From Phalacrocorax aristotelis (lineage: Eukaryota; Chordata; Aves; Suliformes; Phalacrocoracidae): DNA of 64,000 bases. Of the stretch, positions 47,155 through 60,500 are shown piece after piece. Below the pieces are notes generated by a model that had not been told where the DNA came from, made no database searches, and worked only from the letters and a program-made list of their open reading frames with translations. The stretch is taken from positions 60,977,918 through 61,041,917 of the forward strand of contig NC_134277.1 in NCBI RefSeq assembly GCF_949628215.1, read 5' to 3'. Every line of letters begins with the position of its first letter. The stretch's first letter is position 1. A program made the position numbers and the translations under genes.

Positions 47155-49500
47155 TGAGATGGTGGAGTTCAGGATCCTGAGGGGAGGGAGGAGGGTAAAA
47201 ATCAAACTCTCAATCCTGGATTTCGGGAGAGCAGACTTTGGCTCCTTCGGGGATCTGCTTGGGAGAGTCCCATGGGATAAGGCTTGGGGAGAGAAGAGGC
47301 CAAAGAAAACTGGTTAATATTCAAGCATCACCTCCTCCAAACTCAAGAGAGCTCCATCCCAATGAATATGAAGTTTGGCAAAAATGCCAGGAGGAGTAAG
47401 TAGAAGAACAAAGAGCTCCTAACCAAACTCAAACACAAAAAGGAAGCATACAAAGTGTGGAAGCAAGGATGGGTAGCCTGGAAGGAGTACAGAAACATTG
47501 TCCAAGCATCCAGGGCTGAAGCTAGGAATGCTAAAGCCCAAATGGAGTTGAATCTGGCCAGGGATGTCAAAGACAAGAAGAAGGGCTTTTGTAGATACAC
47601 AGGTGACAAAAGGAAGTTTAGGGAAAATGTATGCCCATTGCTCAACACGATGGGGGACATGGTTACACAGGACATGGAAAAAGCTGAGGTACTCAATGCT
47701 TTCTTTGCCTCCATCTTTACTAGCAAGACCTGCCTTTAGGAATGCCAGACCCCGTGCACTGGGGGAGACTGGAGTAATGAAAATGTACCCTTGGTGGAAG
47801 AGGATCTGGTCAGGAAATACTTAAGCAAACTGGCCATACATATGGATGTCTAAGACCATGGGCCTTGATGGGATGCACACAGGAGTGCTTGGGGAGCTGG
47901 CTGATGTCATTGCAAGGCCACTCTAGATAATCTTTGCACAATCATGGTGACTGGGAGAAGCGCCCAAAGACTGGAAAAAAGCAAATGTCACTCCTATTTT
48001 CAAGAAAGGCAAGAGGAAAGACCCAGGGAACTACAGGCTGGTCAGCCTTGCTCCTATCCCTGGGAAGGTGATGGAGCAACTAATCCTTAAAGCCATTTCC
48101 AAGCATGTGAAGGACAAGCAAATTGTCAGGAATAGTCAGCATGGCTTCACCAAGGAGAAGTCGTACTTGATCAATATGATAAACTTCTATGATGAAATGA
48201 CTGGCCTGATAGGTGAGGGGAGAGCAGTGGCTAGTGTCTACCTGGATTCAGTAAGACCTCTGCACAATGCCCTCAGAGATATGGTGCGAATTTGGGGTTG
48301 TCCTGTGCAGGAGTTGGACTTGATGATCCTTATGGGTCCCTTCCAACTCAGGACATTCTATGATTCTTTGACACTGTCTCCCCTAAGATCCTCATAGAGA
48401 AGCTGTTGCTGTAGGGGCTGGATGAGCAGACAGTGCAGGGTGTTGAAAGCTGGCTGAATAGCGAGGCCCAGAGGGTGGTGATAAGTGGCACGAAGTCCAG
48501 TTGGAGGCCAGCAACTAGCGGTGTGCCCCAGGGTCAGTACTGGGTCTAGTCCTGTTTAACATCTTTGTTAGTGATCCAGGTGATGGGGCAGAGAGTACCT
48601 TCAGCAAGCCTGACACAAAAGCAAGACGACACAAAACTGGGAGGAGTGACTGATATGCCAGAGGGTTGTGCTGTTATCTAGAGGGCTGGAGAAGTGGGCT
48701 GATAGGAACCTTGTGAAGTTCAGCAAGAGGAAGTGCAAAGTCCTGCATGTGGTGAGGAAGAACCCCATGCACCAGTGTATGCTGGGGACCACTGAGCTGG
48801 AAAGCAGCTTTGCAGAAAAGGACCTTGGAGTCCTGGTGGATGCCAAGTTGATCCAACAACTAGCCAATAATGTGCCCTTGCCGCAAAGAAGGTTAATGGT
48901 ACTGTGGGCTGCATTAGGCAAAGGGTTGCCAGCAGGTCAAGGGAGGTGATACTTCCCCTCTACTCAGCATTGGTGATACCACACCTGGAGTACTGTGCCC
49001 AGTTCTGGGCTCCCCAGTACACAAGACACATGGACATACTGGACAGAGTCCAGCAAAGGGCCGCAAAGATGATGAAGGGACTGGAGCATCTCCCTCCTAT
49101 GAGGAAAGGCTGACAGAGCTGGGACTGTTCAGCCTGGAGAAAAGAAGGCTCAGGGGGGGATCTTATCAATGTGTATAAATACCTGAAAGGAGGGTGTAAA
49201 GAAGATGGAGCTAGGCTCTTTTCAGTGGTGCCCAGCCACAGGACAAGAGGCAATGGGCATGACCTAAAATACAGGAGGTTCCCTCCAAACATCAGGAAAC
49301 ATTTTTTTACTGTGTGGGTGACTGACCACTGTCACAGGTTTCCCAGGGAGGTTGTGGAGTCTCCATCCCTGGAGGCACTCAAAAGCCATCTTGACACAGT
49401 CCTGGGCAATTGCCTCTCAGTGGCCCTGCTTGATCAGTGGGGTGGGACCAGATGACCTCCAGAGGTTCCTTCCAACTTCAACTATTGTATAATTCTGTGA
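47155..49500 (+). mobile_element. CR1 LINE, longest copy (2.3 kb), with nested insertion
   Basis: It starts in the linker between endonuclease and reverse transcriptase (VEFRILRG-like, then a degenerate RADF-type motif), covers [36 protein letters not shown] and QHGFTKEKSYLINMINFYDE, and ends after [40 protein letters not shown] and an ATTGTATAATTCTGTG tail. The catalytic FADD region near 48600 is scrambled and the frame is broken in several places. A second CR1 interrupts it at about 48260-48366. Confidence 0.94.
48260..48366 (+). mobile_element. CR1 3'-end fragment nested inside an older CR1
   Basis: The host CR1 reads GATTCAGTAAGACCT, then is interrupted by CACAATGCCCTCAGAGATAT through GGACATTCTATGATTCT, and resumes TTGACACTGTCTCC. 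The inserted 106 bp match the 5246-5510 fragment in its last bases and end in a CR1 tail. Removing it restores the conserved FDTVS motif of the host element. Confidence 0.9.
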
Positions 49501-52500
49501 TTAAGTTCAATGTTTTCAGGAATACAGTAATTTAAAAAGAATGTGCAAGATAATGTGGAACACAATATTTTGTATCCTTAAAACCAGTTATAAGTGCTTT
49601 ATGTATTTAGGTTTTTTGGTGGTATACTTCTACAAAAGCCCTTTCTACCTTTTTTTTGCTTTAGATGTATTCTACATTGACCTTTTATATGTGTGAATAT
49701 TATTTAATGTGTCATTGCAATGCAAGTTACTTATCAAGTGTATGGTTTGCTTCTGGTATCAGTCCTAAAGAATTGTATTATTTCTATTATTTGCACAAAA
49801 ATACTTTTTGCTTAAATTCCACTTTTTAAACATCTTTAATGTATTGATCAACACTGAACTAATTACTAAAATATGTAGACTTAGTAACAACAGCTATAAA
49901 ATAAGTGATTTTTTCAATAAATATACACAAAATTTTTTCATTTGAAAATAATGTAATCAGATTAAGGAATAGGAAGTAGTAAACTCACGTTAAATTAAAG
50001 ATATAATAGGAAATGTGAAATCTCTTGAATGCTTTCCCTGGCAGAAGAACGGGAAGACAGAGGCTGAAAGCAAGGAGGACTGACCAAAACCATGCACAAT
50101 TTGCTCTGGATGTCTTTTTGGCTGGCCAGCCAGAAAACCTACTATTGGCTAAGGCTTCACCTTAGAAGGTTATTTTTCTTAGTCTGGCAGGTGTCTAATC
50201 TTGTCTTGAGTTTGATATGATTTCAGCTTCTGTTGCAGCTTTTACTGGTTTAAACCAATTCTTCTCCATGGGTATATTTATTCTGTTGAAATTCATGGTG
50301 CCTATTATCTCAGAAGCTCAGATTGATGGATGTGTGACAGCTCAAAAGCTGAAGGGCATGCCAGGAGTGCTCAGTTCAGCTGCAAATAATGGCAGTTTGT
50401 ACTTCAGTCTGGCATGAAGGTGTTCCTTGACTGAACAGACAGATGGACTAAGATACTTGTTCTCAGAGATACCAAAGCTTAGGGAAGAGATTGTCAGTAA
50501 AATCTAAAAGAGTGGAAGAGAGAGTTTTGAAAAGCATTCTGTTCTGGCTCAGCCTGCGCCACCTGAAGAAGTTATAGGTAGCTTAAAGAGATGATGTAGT
50601 AAAAGTTTGCTATCGCAGGTCCTTTTGGGTCCATCTACATTAGTGTTTTAGTCCAATTGTAGAGCTAATGCATTTTTTTAAGTGAATCTGTTAACTGTGT
50701 CCCCTTACTGCACCTCAGTTCCCATTGTAGAGCAGTCTCAAAGCACATGAGTTGGATTGCACTGGGAAGAAACAAAGCTGGAAGATATGGTCCAGATGCG
50801 TACCTCATGAACTCAGGATGCCAGCTGGGATTTGATCCATAGGATCAGGCCAGTGCTAAGTAAAACTCCTGAAAAGTGTGTAGTGTGGCGACTGGGACCT
50901 TATCACCAACTGTTTCAGCCATTGGGCCATGCTGCTTGGTAATGCAGTCTTTATTTTAGTAGTGGGTACAAAAACAGCCCAGCCTGCAGATGTAATCTGA
51001 GTGGTTGGTAATGCGTACTGGGAGAGGAGGAAGAATAAACCAAGTCTGTTCATAGACGATATGGGTCTATTTACATGGGGTTTATTGGGTAAAGAGCTTG
51101 CTTTAAGAATTAAACTCCAGGGTTTCTAAGCAAAGGAATAATCTGCTTTCTTCATGTGTTTGGAGAAGCAGGACTTTGTGTACATTAGTTGTCAGTCACA
51201 ACATTGGCATTTAAAATTAACTTCTTTTCACATGAAAGGCTCTGAATATTGGCTGACTGCTCCATGTAAGACAACATGGAAGACAATGAACACAATAATG
51301 AAGAACATAGTTAATACTTTTTCCATTGCTCTGTTTTCTTGTCCTGTATACCTTCAGCTCTTTCCTGGTTTGGATTTTAAAAATAGTGATCGTATTACAT
51401 TTTTAATAATGTTTTTATTATTTTTATCAAGCCTCAGAGTCAGGACAGGCAGAAAAGCTGTCCATAAATATGCTTAGATACTCCAAATGCCAGAAATAAA
51501 AATAAGAGGAGAAACATATGAAAAAATACAAAATTAGAGAACCATCAAGTATTAGAAGGTTTATTTTCTCCTGTACTGGCAATTGCTATTGTTATTATAT
51601 TTTCTTTTTCCATCATTTTAGTCAGCATGACCCAACTTTTTAGTGGTGAGAACTAGACACCAATTTTGGTATGTTATTTCACATTTTGGTGTCCTCATGG
51701 AGATGACTGGGGAAGCTTTGTTCTCCAGGATGTTCTGCTTTTATGTGTCAGAAAGCCTTTCCTCCCTGCTGTTAGTAGCACAACTCTTCTGCTTGAGATA
51801 TACTTGAGATGCCAATGAAAATAGCAGCCTCATCCTCAGGTACACTGAATCCTGCCCCACTGTCACATGTGTTGATGGGGTAGTTTTTGAACCAGAGCAC
51901 CTGATCTGTCTGCTTTAAAGTAGAAGAAAGCAAGAGTCGTAATTGTAATGTTTAATTGTAATGCAATTAAAGAAAGAAACATGTTGCAGCTGATCAAGAT
52001 TTGGGGCTGGATCTGTTTTTCAAAGTGGGACACGAGGGTGATATTTTGTTGTCATTACTTGTGTGCTTGCTCAGGATCCTTTGATGCCTCCATTCACCTG
52101 GGCTCTGGCCTGGATGAAACATCAGAAGATGGCTCCATGATGCTGGTGTGATGGGTTTTAAATGAAGCCAGAAGCTCACCAGCATGGTTAGGCTGGGGGT
52201 GCTCTGCCCACTGCCAGGAGGAAGCAGGAGCCCATCAGAGGGGTAGGCTCCCCGTTCTTGCTATTCTATGCAAGGTCTGTCTTACTAGCTTGTTTTTCAG
52301 AAGTACTCAGATATGGGCAGAAATAAACATTAAGACTTCTATGCCCTTCCTAGGTAGCATTTTTCTAGCTCCTTTTAAGGGTCGTATTAAGACTTTAGGC
52401 TGACCTAGCTATTGATTGGTTTCTGCTCAGTTACAACAATTTGCTGGGTTTATACTACACTGTCCTTAAGAAACAGTTATTTTACAAAAGGGTGAAAATG

Positions 52501-53123
52501 GTGACCTTAGAGATGCATATGTATGTGTATTGACTTTAGTTATCCTTGCGTTTAAGTCTGTTCATACTTTGATAAAAATACTCTATTTTTCTTTTTTGGG
52601 TTTCTGGGTGGGGTGAGGAGAGAGAAGACCGTTGTTTATTAAGTGTGGTCCACAGTGTGTTTATTTTCATTCCATGTTCTTAACTTCCTCTGGCCAAATC
52701 TAAGGCAAAAGTCATGAGAGAGGTCATATATATGCTGCCTCGGCCTCAAAAAATCTGCGAGTGCCAAAGGGGACTATGTGGGCTTTTTGCAGCCAGCGTC
52801 ATGGCTGAAATCTGAATGCATGCACTCTTTTGGACTTGGGGTAGGCTGCTGCAATAGCCTTGTTCTTCATTACATGACAATAACTCCAGACACATCAGCT
52901 GAACTAAAAATATTACTGAGTCATTTACTGTTGGTATTTTAAATTTTTTTTTCTAGTGTTTGCAGTCATTAAATAGATGTGCAAGATTTTGCTACATGAA
53001 TTAGACATATGTATAAACCTAATGCCAGTCAGAGCCATAACTGAATAGACAAAGGGGTCAGGTATGGTTTTAATTACGACCATATTAGGCTAATCGTTAA
53101 GAATCATGTAAATGAATAAATTA
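49501..53123. other. Unique non-coding sequence
   Basis: AT-rich sequence without recognised exons or repeats. Frames stay at or below 107 codons. Confidence 0.6.
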
Positions 53124-54020
53124 AATCAGTCTGCCAGCCTTCCCCTCCAGTTTGTCTTGCGGCACATGGGACCAGCCTGCTCCTGCACCTTTAAGACTTC
53201 CTTCTTGAAGAATGCCCAGCCTTCCTGGACCCCTTTGCCCTGCAGGACTGCCTCCCAAGGGACTCTCAACCAGTGCTCTGAACAGGCTAAAGTCTGCCCT
53301 CCAGAAGACCATGGTAACGGTTTTGCTGACCCCCCTTCTTACTTTGCCAAGAATTAAGAACTCTATCATATCATGGTCGCTAAGCCCTAGACGGCTTCTG
53401 ACCACCACATGTCCCACCAGCCCTTCTGTTTGTGAACAGTAGGTCAAGTGAGGCACCTCTCCTGGTAGGCTCATTTACTAGGTGTGTCAGGAAGTTATCT
53501 TCCATGCACTCCAGGAACCTCCTAGACTGTTTCCTCTCTGCTGTGTTGTATTTCCAGCAGATGTCCAGTAAGTTGAAGTCCCCCATGAGAACAAGGGCTA
53601 GTGATTGTGAGATTTCTGTGAGCTGCTTGTAGAATGCTTCATCTACCTTTTCATCCTGGTTGGGTGGTCTATAACAGACCCCCAGCAGGACCTCTGCCTT
53701 GTTGGCCTTCCCCCTCATTCTTACCCATAAGCACTCAACCTTATCATCGCAATTGTTGAGCTCTATACAATTGAAACACTTCCTAACACACAGAGCTGCC
53801 CCACCGCCTCTCCTTCCTTGCCTATCCCTTCTGAAAAGCTTATAGCCATCCATTGATGCACTCCAGTCATAAGAGTCATGCCACCATGTCTCTGTGATGG
53901 CAAGTAAGTCATGGCTATGCTGCTGCACAATGGCTTCCAGCTCCTCCTGTTTGTTGCCCATGCTGTGTGCATTGGCGTAGATGCACTTGCATGCGTTTTG
54001 CATGTGCATTCATTCTCATT
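53124..54020 (-). mobile_element. CR1 LINE, endonuclease-domain fragment lacking RT and 3' end
   Basis: A 209-codon open frame (53380-54009) encodes most of the apurinic-type endonuclease: YANAHSMGNKQEELE, HDLLAITETWW, GGGAALCVRK, VCYRPPNQDEK and LVLMGDFNLLDICW, followed by THLVNEPTRRGASLDLLFTN. A frameshift near 53400-53470 moves the remainder (the SDHDMIEF catalytic motif and RADFSLF) to a second frame. The copy stops in the linker before the reverse transcriptase, with no 3' tail. Confidence 0.93.
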
Positions 54021-56437
54021 GGGAAATGAGCTGATCTGGGGCTGCCAGCCTCTCTTGCTTTATGAAAAACGTTTCTTTTAGCTCTGTAAAATACAGGAAG
54101 TGCTTATCTCTCCAGATCCACATCTCTGAACTTTAGGGAAATACTGAAACACCTGGATTATAAACATTTGTTTCCTACTGTTCAGTTTCATAAGCATAAT
54201 TTTTAAATCTAGAAATTACAGTGTCCAGACAAAGAGATTTCACCATTCCTTAAGAAACCTAAAAACCTTTCTTTGATTTCAAGAGCCCTTTGAAGGTAGG
54301 AACAACATTTTGTATGCATCAGCTGAAAAATCATTGGAAGCTCCATGCTTTTCTAACAGTTTCTACCCATCTGTGGTGGTAAGATATGACAGCAAATTGT
54401 GTTGCTTTCCCACAGGAAATTTTTGTGCTATATTTGAATCAAGTAACATTTTATGAACAGTTTTAAACCATAGTGTGCCAAGAGATAGGAATGGTGATGT
54501 ATTTAATAGAAAATGTCTACAGTCTTAGCTAACATGACTTTATCTTCCTCTACACACCTGTTTCTTACCACTAATATTTTTGCAGCAGTATTTCAGTCTT
54601 TTGTCAGGCTTGTGCCCTTGTGCTCTCAACAGATTTAGTAATCTTAATTTTGTCCTTCTTGAAAGTATACAGGTACGCATTACTTACTTATGTATTCATA
54701 AAATTTAGTCAGGAATAATCACATTTGACTGAGTTTCAGGAATTAGACGTGCTCTGAAGCTTTTTATTGAAAATCGCATTCACCTATGAACGCAGGTGAA
54801 TACAGGAGCACACAGAATACTTTATGGTATTGGTAGACCAAGTCCAGAGCAATGTGGGTTTTCTCAATAATATCAAAGCCACAGTAAAACTAACAAAAAA
54901 CCTCCTTGAGTGACAAGAGCACCACCTTCTGGCACTGAAGAGGTTGGTGACAGAAAGCTGAGCAGCCTTAGGAATATCTCCTAGAAGTATCAAAAGCTTG
55001 CACCTTTTCTTGCATGTCGAATCTGTTTTCTAGTGAAAATACGGTTAAAAGGCAGGATATTGAGAGGGACTAATAGCCAGAATTTGTGCAAGAAAAAGGG
55101 AAAGGAGAAAACCACAGGAGTAAAACTTGGGGTCAGGGCTGATGCGATGCCAGTAGAGATGGGAAACGGTAACAGGAGGGAAAAGCATGAGGTCTGCAAG
55201 GATCTACAGGTGCATTGAGGGGACTGTGAAAGCAGAGAGCCTGACAGTCAATGAGAGAGAAAATTTAGTGGGCTTTTGTATGGGGTAGGTGCCTGAGGGG
55301 ATTGCGGTGTTTAATGCATTACTCCATGGAAAATGATTCCTCTACCAGAGATATATTTTTTTCCCCTTTTAACTCCCCTCTTTAGTCTTTCCATCCTACT
55401 ATTCTGGAAAAATCTGGTTTATATAAACTCTAGATATATATTCATAGATAAACTCATGCCTGTAAGTCTATACTTTGGCTATACTGTTCATATATAGATA
55501 GAATCTGGTATGCTTTTGTTTTGAAAATAATTCTTTATCATTTTGCATAGGTATAAAAATATATTATGTTTAGCAACCCAATTCACAGATCAGTGCCATC
55601 TGTTGTTAAGATTGCCTGACTCACACCTAATAACTGGTGCTGCACTGTAACAGTTCCATGCCAAAAATACTTTTTTCTTGTTTAAAGTATTTTTATTACT
55701 AATCTTCTTGTAATAAACCTATCCTTTACCACAAGTAATGGCGTGCAGATGGGTTTCATTGTGCTACTTTGCTATTAAAACCATAAATAATGGAGAAAAC
55801 AATGATTTCGCTAGTAGCTGAGCAACTGCATCTCAGTTTTCTATTATACTTTCCTGGGTTCTTAGTGTGTGTGTTTATTTTTGTCTTGAAGCAAGCTTAT
55901 TCTTTTCTGCAAAATTTCCAGGATATGTAATTTCTGCATTCTCATCACAATTTTTTCCAGTTACTTCAGTACTTTCTCAGCCAATACTTCTGTAATGGTT
56001 AACCCCGTATGTTTTGTGTTCTGAGACCGTTTAGAAGAAGAAGCCAAGGGACTGCAGATTCCCTAAGCCAGTTTGCTGCCCTTGAATTTGTGTATGTATA
56101 CATTATGGTTTTAGGCAGATATGGGCTAAATGCCACCCTTGCTGTAGCCATGCAACTTCTGGATTGCCTTGGAACATGGTCAGAGAAAACTCATGTCTGG
56201 CTGCAAGGCCTGCATAGGCTTTCCCTGCGTGGAAATCTACATACTGGATCAAACTTCCCACAAAAATGGGACCTGGAACCAATTTCTTCTGAATTTTTAT
56301 GGATTTTAGCTTCCAACCCAGACTTAAGTGTGCAGCTCCATTTCTATAAAAAAGTACTGTATAAAATAATGTATTATAAGTCTTTCCGCTTCTCCTCTTG
56401 TCTTCTTTATCAGCTTCTTTCCACACTTAAGGTGTTA
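54021..56437. other. Unique non-coding sequence
   Basis: No recognised gene or repeat. A plus-strand frame of 163 codons (56009-56500) has no family resemblance and runs into the CR1 tail at its end. Confidence 0.55.
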
Positions 56438-57573
56438 TCACAGAATAGTAGGTGTTGGAAGGGACATCCAGACATCATCTTGTCCAACCCTCCTGCTTGA
56501 GCAGGCACACCTAGAGCAGGAGCCACAGTAATGCGTCCAGGCAGGTTTTGAATATATCCAGAAGGAGATTCCACAACCTCTCTGGGCAGCCTGTGCCACT
56601 GCTCTGTCACCCTCACAGTAAAGAAGTTTTCCCTCATATTCAGGTGGAACTTCCTGTGTTCCAATTTGTACCCATTGCCTCCTGTCCTGTCATCGGGCAC
56701 CACTGAAAAGAGTCCAGGCCCATCCTCTTGACACCCACCCTTCAGATATTTATAAGTATTGAAAAGATCCCCCTCAGTCTTCTCTTCTCCATGCTAAACA
56801 AACCCAAGTCCTTCAGCCTTTCCTCATAAGGGAGATGCTCCAGTCCCCTGATCATCTTCCTAGCTCTCCACTGGACTTGCTCGAGTAGTTCCCTGTCTTT
56901 CTTGAACAGGGGAGCCCAAAACTGGACACAGTATTCCAGATGTGGTCTCACTAGGATGTAGTAGAGGGGGAGGATAACCTCCCTCGACCTGCTGGCCACA
57001 CTCCTTTTAATGCACCCCAGGACACCATTGGCCTTCTTGGCCACAAGGCCATGTTGCAGACTCATGATCAACCTGCTGTCCACCAGCACTGCCAGGTCCT
57101 TCTCAGTGCAGCTGCTTTCCAGCAGATCAGCCCCCAGACTGTACTGGTACACAGGGTTGTTCCTCCCCAGATGCAGGATGTTGCGTTCACTCTTGCTGAG
57201 TTTCATGAGGTTCCCCTCGGCCCAGCTCTCCAGCATGTCCAGGTCTCATTGGATGGCAGCACAGCCTTCTGGTGTATCAGCCACTCCTCCCAGCTTGGTA
57301 TCATCAGCGAACTTGCTGAGGGTACACTCTATTCCATCGTCCAGGTCATTGATGAATATATTGAATAGGACTGGACTGAGCACAGACCCCTGGGGTGCGC
57401 CACTAGATACAGGCCTCCAGTCAGACTCTGTGCTGTTGATCATGACCCTGTGACCTGTTCCCTTCAGCCAGTTCTCAGTCCACCTCACTGTCCACTCATC
57501 TAACCCACACTTCCTAAGCTTACCTATAAGGATGTTATGGGAGACAGTGTCAAAAGCCTTGCTGAAGTCCCCC
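56438..57573 (-). mobile_element. CR1 LINE, RT palm to 3' end
   Basis: On the minus strand it reads [36 protein letters not shown] and the intact catalytic FADD (57300-57311). A 164-codon frame follows (56742-57236) with [39 protein letters not shown] and [19 protein letters not shown], ending in an inverted tail near 56438. Frameshifts near 57240 and 56740 break the frame. It is truncated at 5' at the palm, as is usual for CR1. Confidence 0.95.
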
Positions 57574-60500
57574 TACATCTCTTGAAAAGTTGTTAATGGC
57601 CGGTGCCCCAAAACATCTGATGCTGCTTTTATGTCAAATTATATCCAATCCACCTCAATAATGGATTAGATACAGTTTTCGGAGATGACATATTGACATA
57701 CTAGCATTTAGCTTTCTGTAAAATATTAGCTCTTTTTAAGGTCTTTTAATGGACTATTAGTACTAGATGTAGCTAAAGCTTCTGGCTGTTTTCCAGCCTG
57801 TTCCCCTTATCAACAATGGACAGCACAGGAATAATGAATGTAGATTGCAACAAAAAGAAACTGAGGTTAGATATGGGGGAAAGCAGCTTTTGTGATAAAG
57901 ATACTGAAGTATTGAAAGAGACTGAGAAGGTTTGAAGCCTTCATTTTTTGAAGTCTTTTACAAATGTGCTATAAATATTGTGGTTCCTGCCTTTGGGTAC
58001 CAGAGAGAGAGTTAGATAGCTTCTGGATTCCAGCACTGTGATTTTATTGTTTTTAGGAAGAAAACTTCTGTCGTGTGGGTTTTCTTTTCCCATTTCTTTG
58101 TAAGCAGTTACAGTAGTTTACAGAGGGAAGAAGGAAGGAGACAAGACAGGGTTCAATAGAAATAGGTTAATACTATGAGTGGTGCATGTGAGTCTGGTAA
58201 CCTGTCCTGTCCATACCAGCAGCCAGATTATGTTTAAGCAAGTAATTTCAAGAAATAGGTTAGAAAGATTTATGAGGTAAGACTGTCATACCGGTCAGTG
58301 TGAGCTTTTTAAAACAATGTTTGAAAAGGTCAATGTGACCACTTATTTGGGATGCAGCAGTATTTGTCAGCTGATCAGAGCTGAGTTCTTCCTCTGTGTT
58401 TTTCCCTGGACATACCTGTGTCATAACAAAACTCTCCAGCAGTTCTTGCCTCAAGGATAAAGTCTGAACTCTGGGGGGAGGTAACCAAGAAAGGATGTGC
58501 TCCACCTGCTTTTCTGCCACAAGCATCATTGTGAAGGGCAAAGTAATGACTACTTTCTTTGATTTGTCTTATGCTAAGGTTTACTTTACAAATTATCAAT
58601 GGCAAGTCTGAAATACGTTATTAAATATATTTGATATCTATGGTGAGAGTAAAGCAGAGAAAAAAGGGAAGGGTAAATGCAGTCTTTGTAAAATGCGTAA
58701 GCTGTTTGAATCAGACCCTACAGGTGAGTCTAATAATTAGTTATTAACATCAGTAAGCACATCGCTTTCTATTTGGATTCATGAAAAGGTCTGAGGATAT
58801 TTGCTTATCTGTTAATAATAAGTGAACAAATCTTGCTCATTTAGAATAAACAGGTAAAGCTGCACTCAGGTGTTTCTACTTGCAAACTTTCAGTGAGTTA
58901 CTGAAGTGCTACTGCCCTTTCCTTCCTGTAGGGAAAGCCTAGAAATCCCTCTGTTAAGCATTATGGTTTTTCCCTGTGTGCTGGGCTTATTTATTTGGTT
59001 CTTAATGACGTTCATGGTGTAGACTGAGGCCCAGCTCTGTAACAACGAAGGAACTCTTCAGTCAGACTCTGTTGTAACCCGTGTTTTCAGACCTATCACA
59101 GCAGGGATTTTCCATCAAGAGGAAAATGACTGCTGAGATGTTGCCCTAGAGCACCTTTTCCACATGGTGCTTGGGTGTAGCAAGCATTTATTGTGTGTGT
59201 ATATTAAGTTTATATTGCCAACAGTCTCTGCTTTAAGCCTTTCCCTCGTGTTTAATAGAAAATATTCCTAGTTCCATTGAGCCATGCATTTCATTATCCA
59301 CTTCTCCCACCATAGCACCAATGTAAATTTGATGCTTGGGTCTTGAGAGAACAGGCCAAAACAGTTGGGTAAGATGGCAAAAGGTGAGTAAGCATAGCTG
59401 AGTGCTCCAAGATTAATGCTGACAGCCAATGGGAAGCCATAGGTTAGACAACTTTGTGGTAATTCAAATACCAGACAAGTGAATTTTTTAGAACATTGGT
59501 TTCCCACAGGGACATAAAATCTCATGGTTCCCAAGTGAAAAAAAAAAAGAAAATGCATTGTTTTTAACTGAGGGAGGCAGGGAAGAGGTTACTGAGGAAG
59601 GCTGTAAGATGGCCCTGCTGAGTCAAAAACTGAGTTGTCATTGGTCCTGCACTGATCATGTTTTGCACAAAAGTAGAGATTACTCTGGGAACCACAATCT
59701 GGGATTCAGAAGAGGCTTAGAAGGAGGGCTTTTTGTACCTTCACTTGTAAATGATTTGCAACATGACTCATGGCTAGTTGTGTGACCTTCTGGTTAGTTT
59801 ATCTGCCAGCAAAATGGATATAATACTAAGTTGTATGAATATAATATTAATTTGAAGTTCAGTTGCTCTGTTTATTTGAGGTCTTTTGAAGGAGCTGGAA
59901 TCTACATATAAATGAACCATTATAAAACACTTGCAAGATTTCTTCTCATCTTTAGATTATAGACCTGTTTTCTTTTTTTTTTTCTTCTCATCTTTTTTAA
60001 GGGAATTGTAGCCCTGACTGTAACAGGAATTTTGCCTCAGTTTAATTCATTTTTTATTCTTCCCTTAACATATTCTTTCCAGTCCTGGTATTCTATCAGA
60101 TTTTTAGATCTCAAGCTTTCTGGTCATCTATGAATGTACTGTTTCAGGGTACAGGGACCCCTGTATCCCAGGATACAAAGTTTAGGAACTGAATCCTTTT
60201 AATTTTGTTTTCTGATGCTCTACAGACTGATTGCTTCATTACTTTCTAGCATTCTTGCAGTGCTTGAAACAGATCTGATAAAAATTGAGTACCTTTCTGG
60301 TTTAGCCACTGAGTGGTACTGAATGGTTCTGGCATTCATCACCTTGACAGCTATTCTTTGGTTAGTGTAATTAAGTATCAGTTGGACTTCCAGGCTCGTC
60401 ATAGGGAATGGTGATATTTGTGTTCTGTGATATGATTATTTCTTTTTCCATTATGCAGTCTAAGTGAATTTCCTGTTTCTCTTTATAATTCTGTTTGGTT

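Noticed and set aside
56009-56500. 163-codon plus-strand frame
   Set aside because: No resemblance to known proteins, and its last part is antisense CR1 tail. No splice or promoter support.
47155-57573. CR1 copies at 47155-49500 (+) and 53124-54020 (-) as two halves of one twin-primed insertion
   Set aside because: In a 5' inversion the inverted 5' part should directly precede the 3' part. Here it lies 3.6 kb beyond the 3' tail, and the two copies overlap in the linker, so they are separate insertions.
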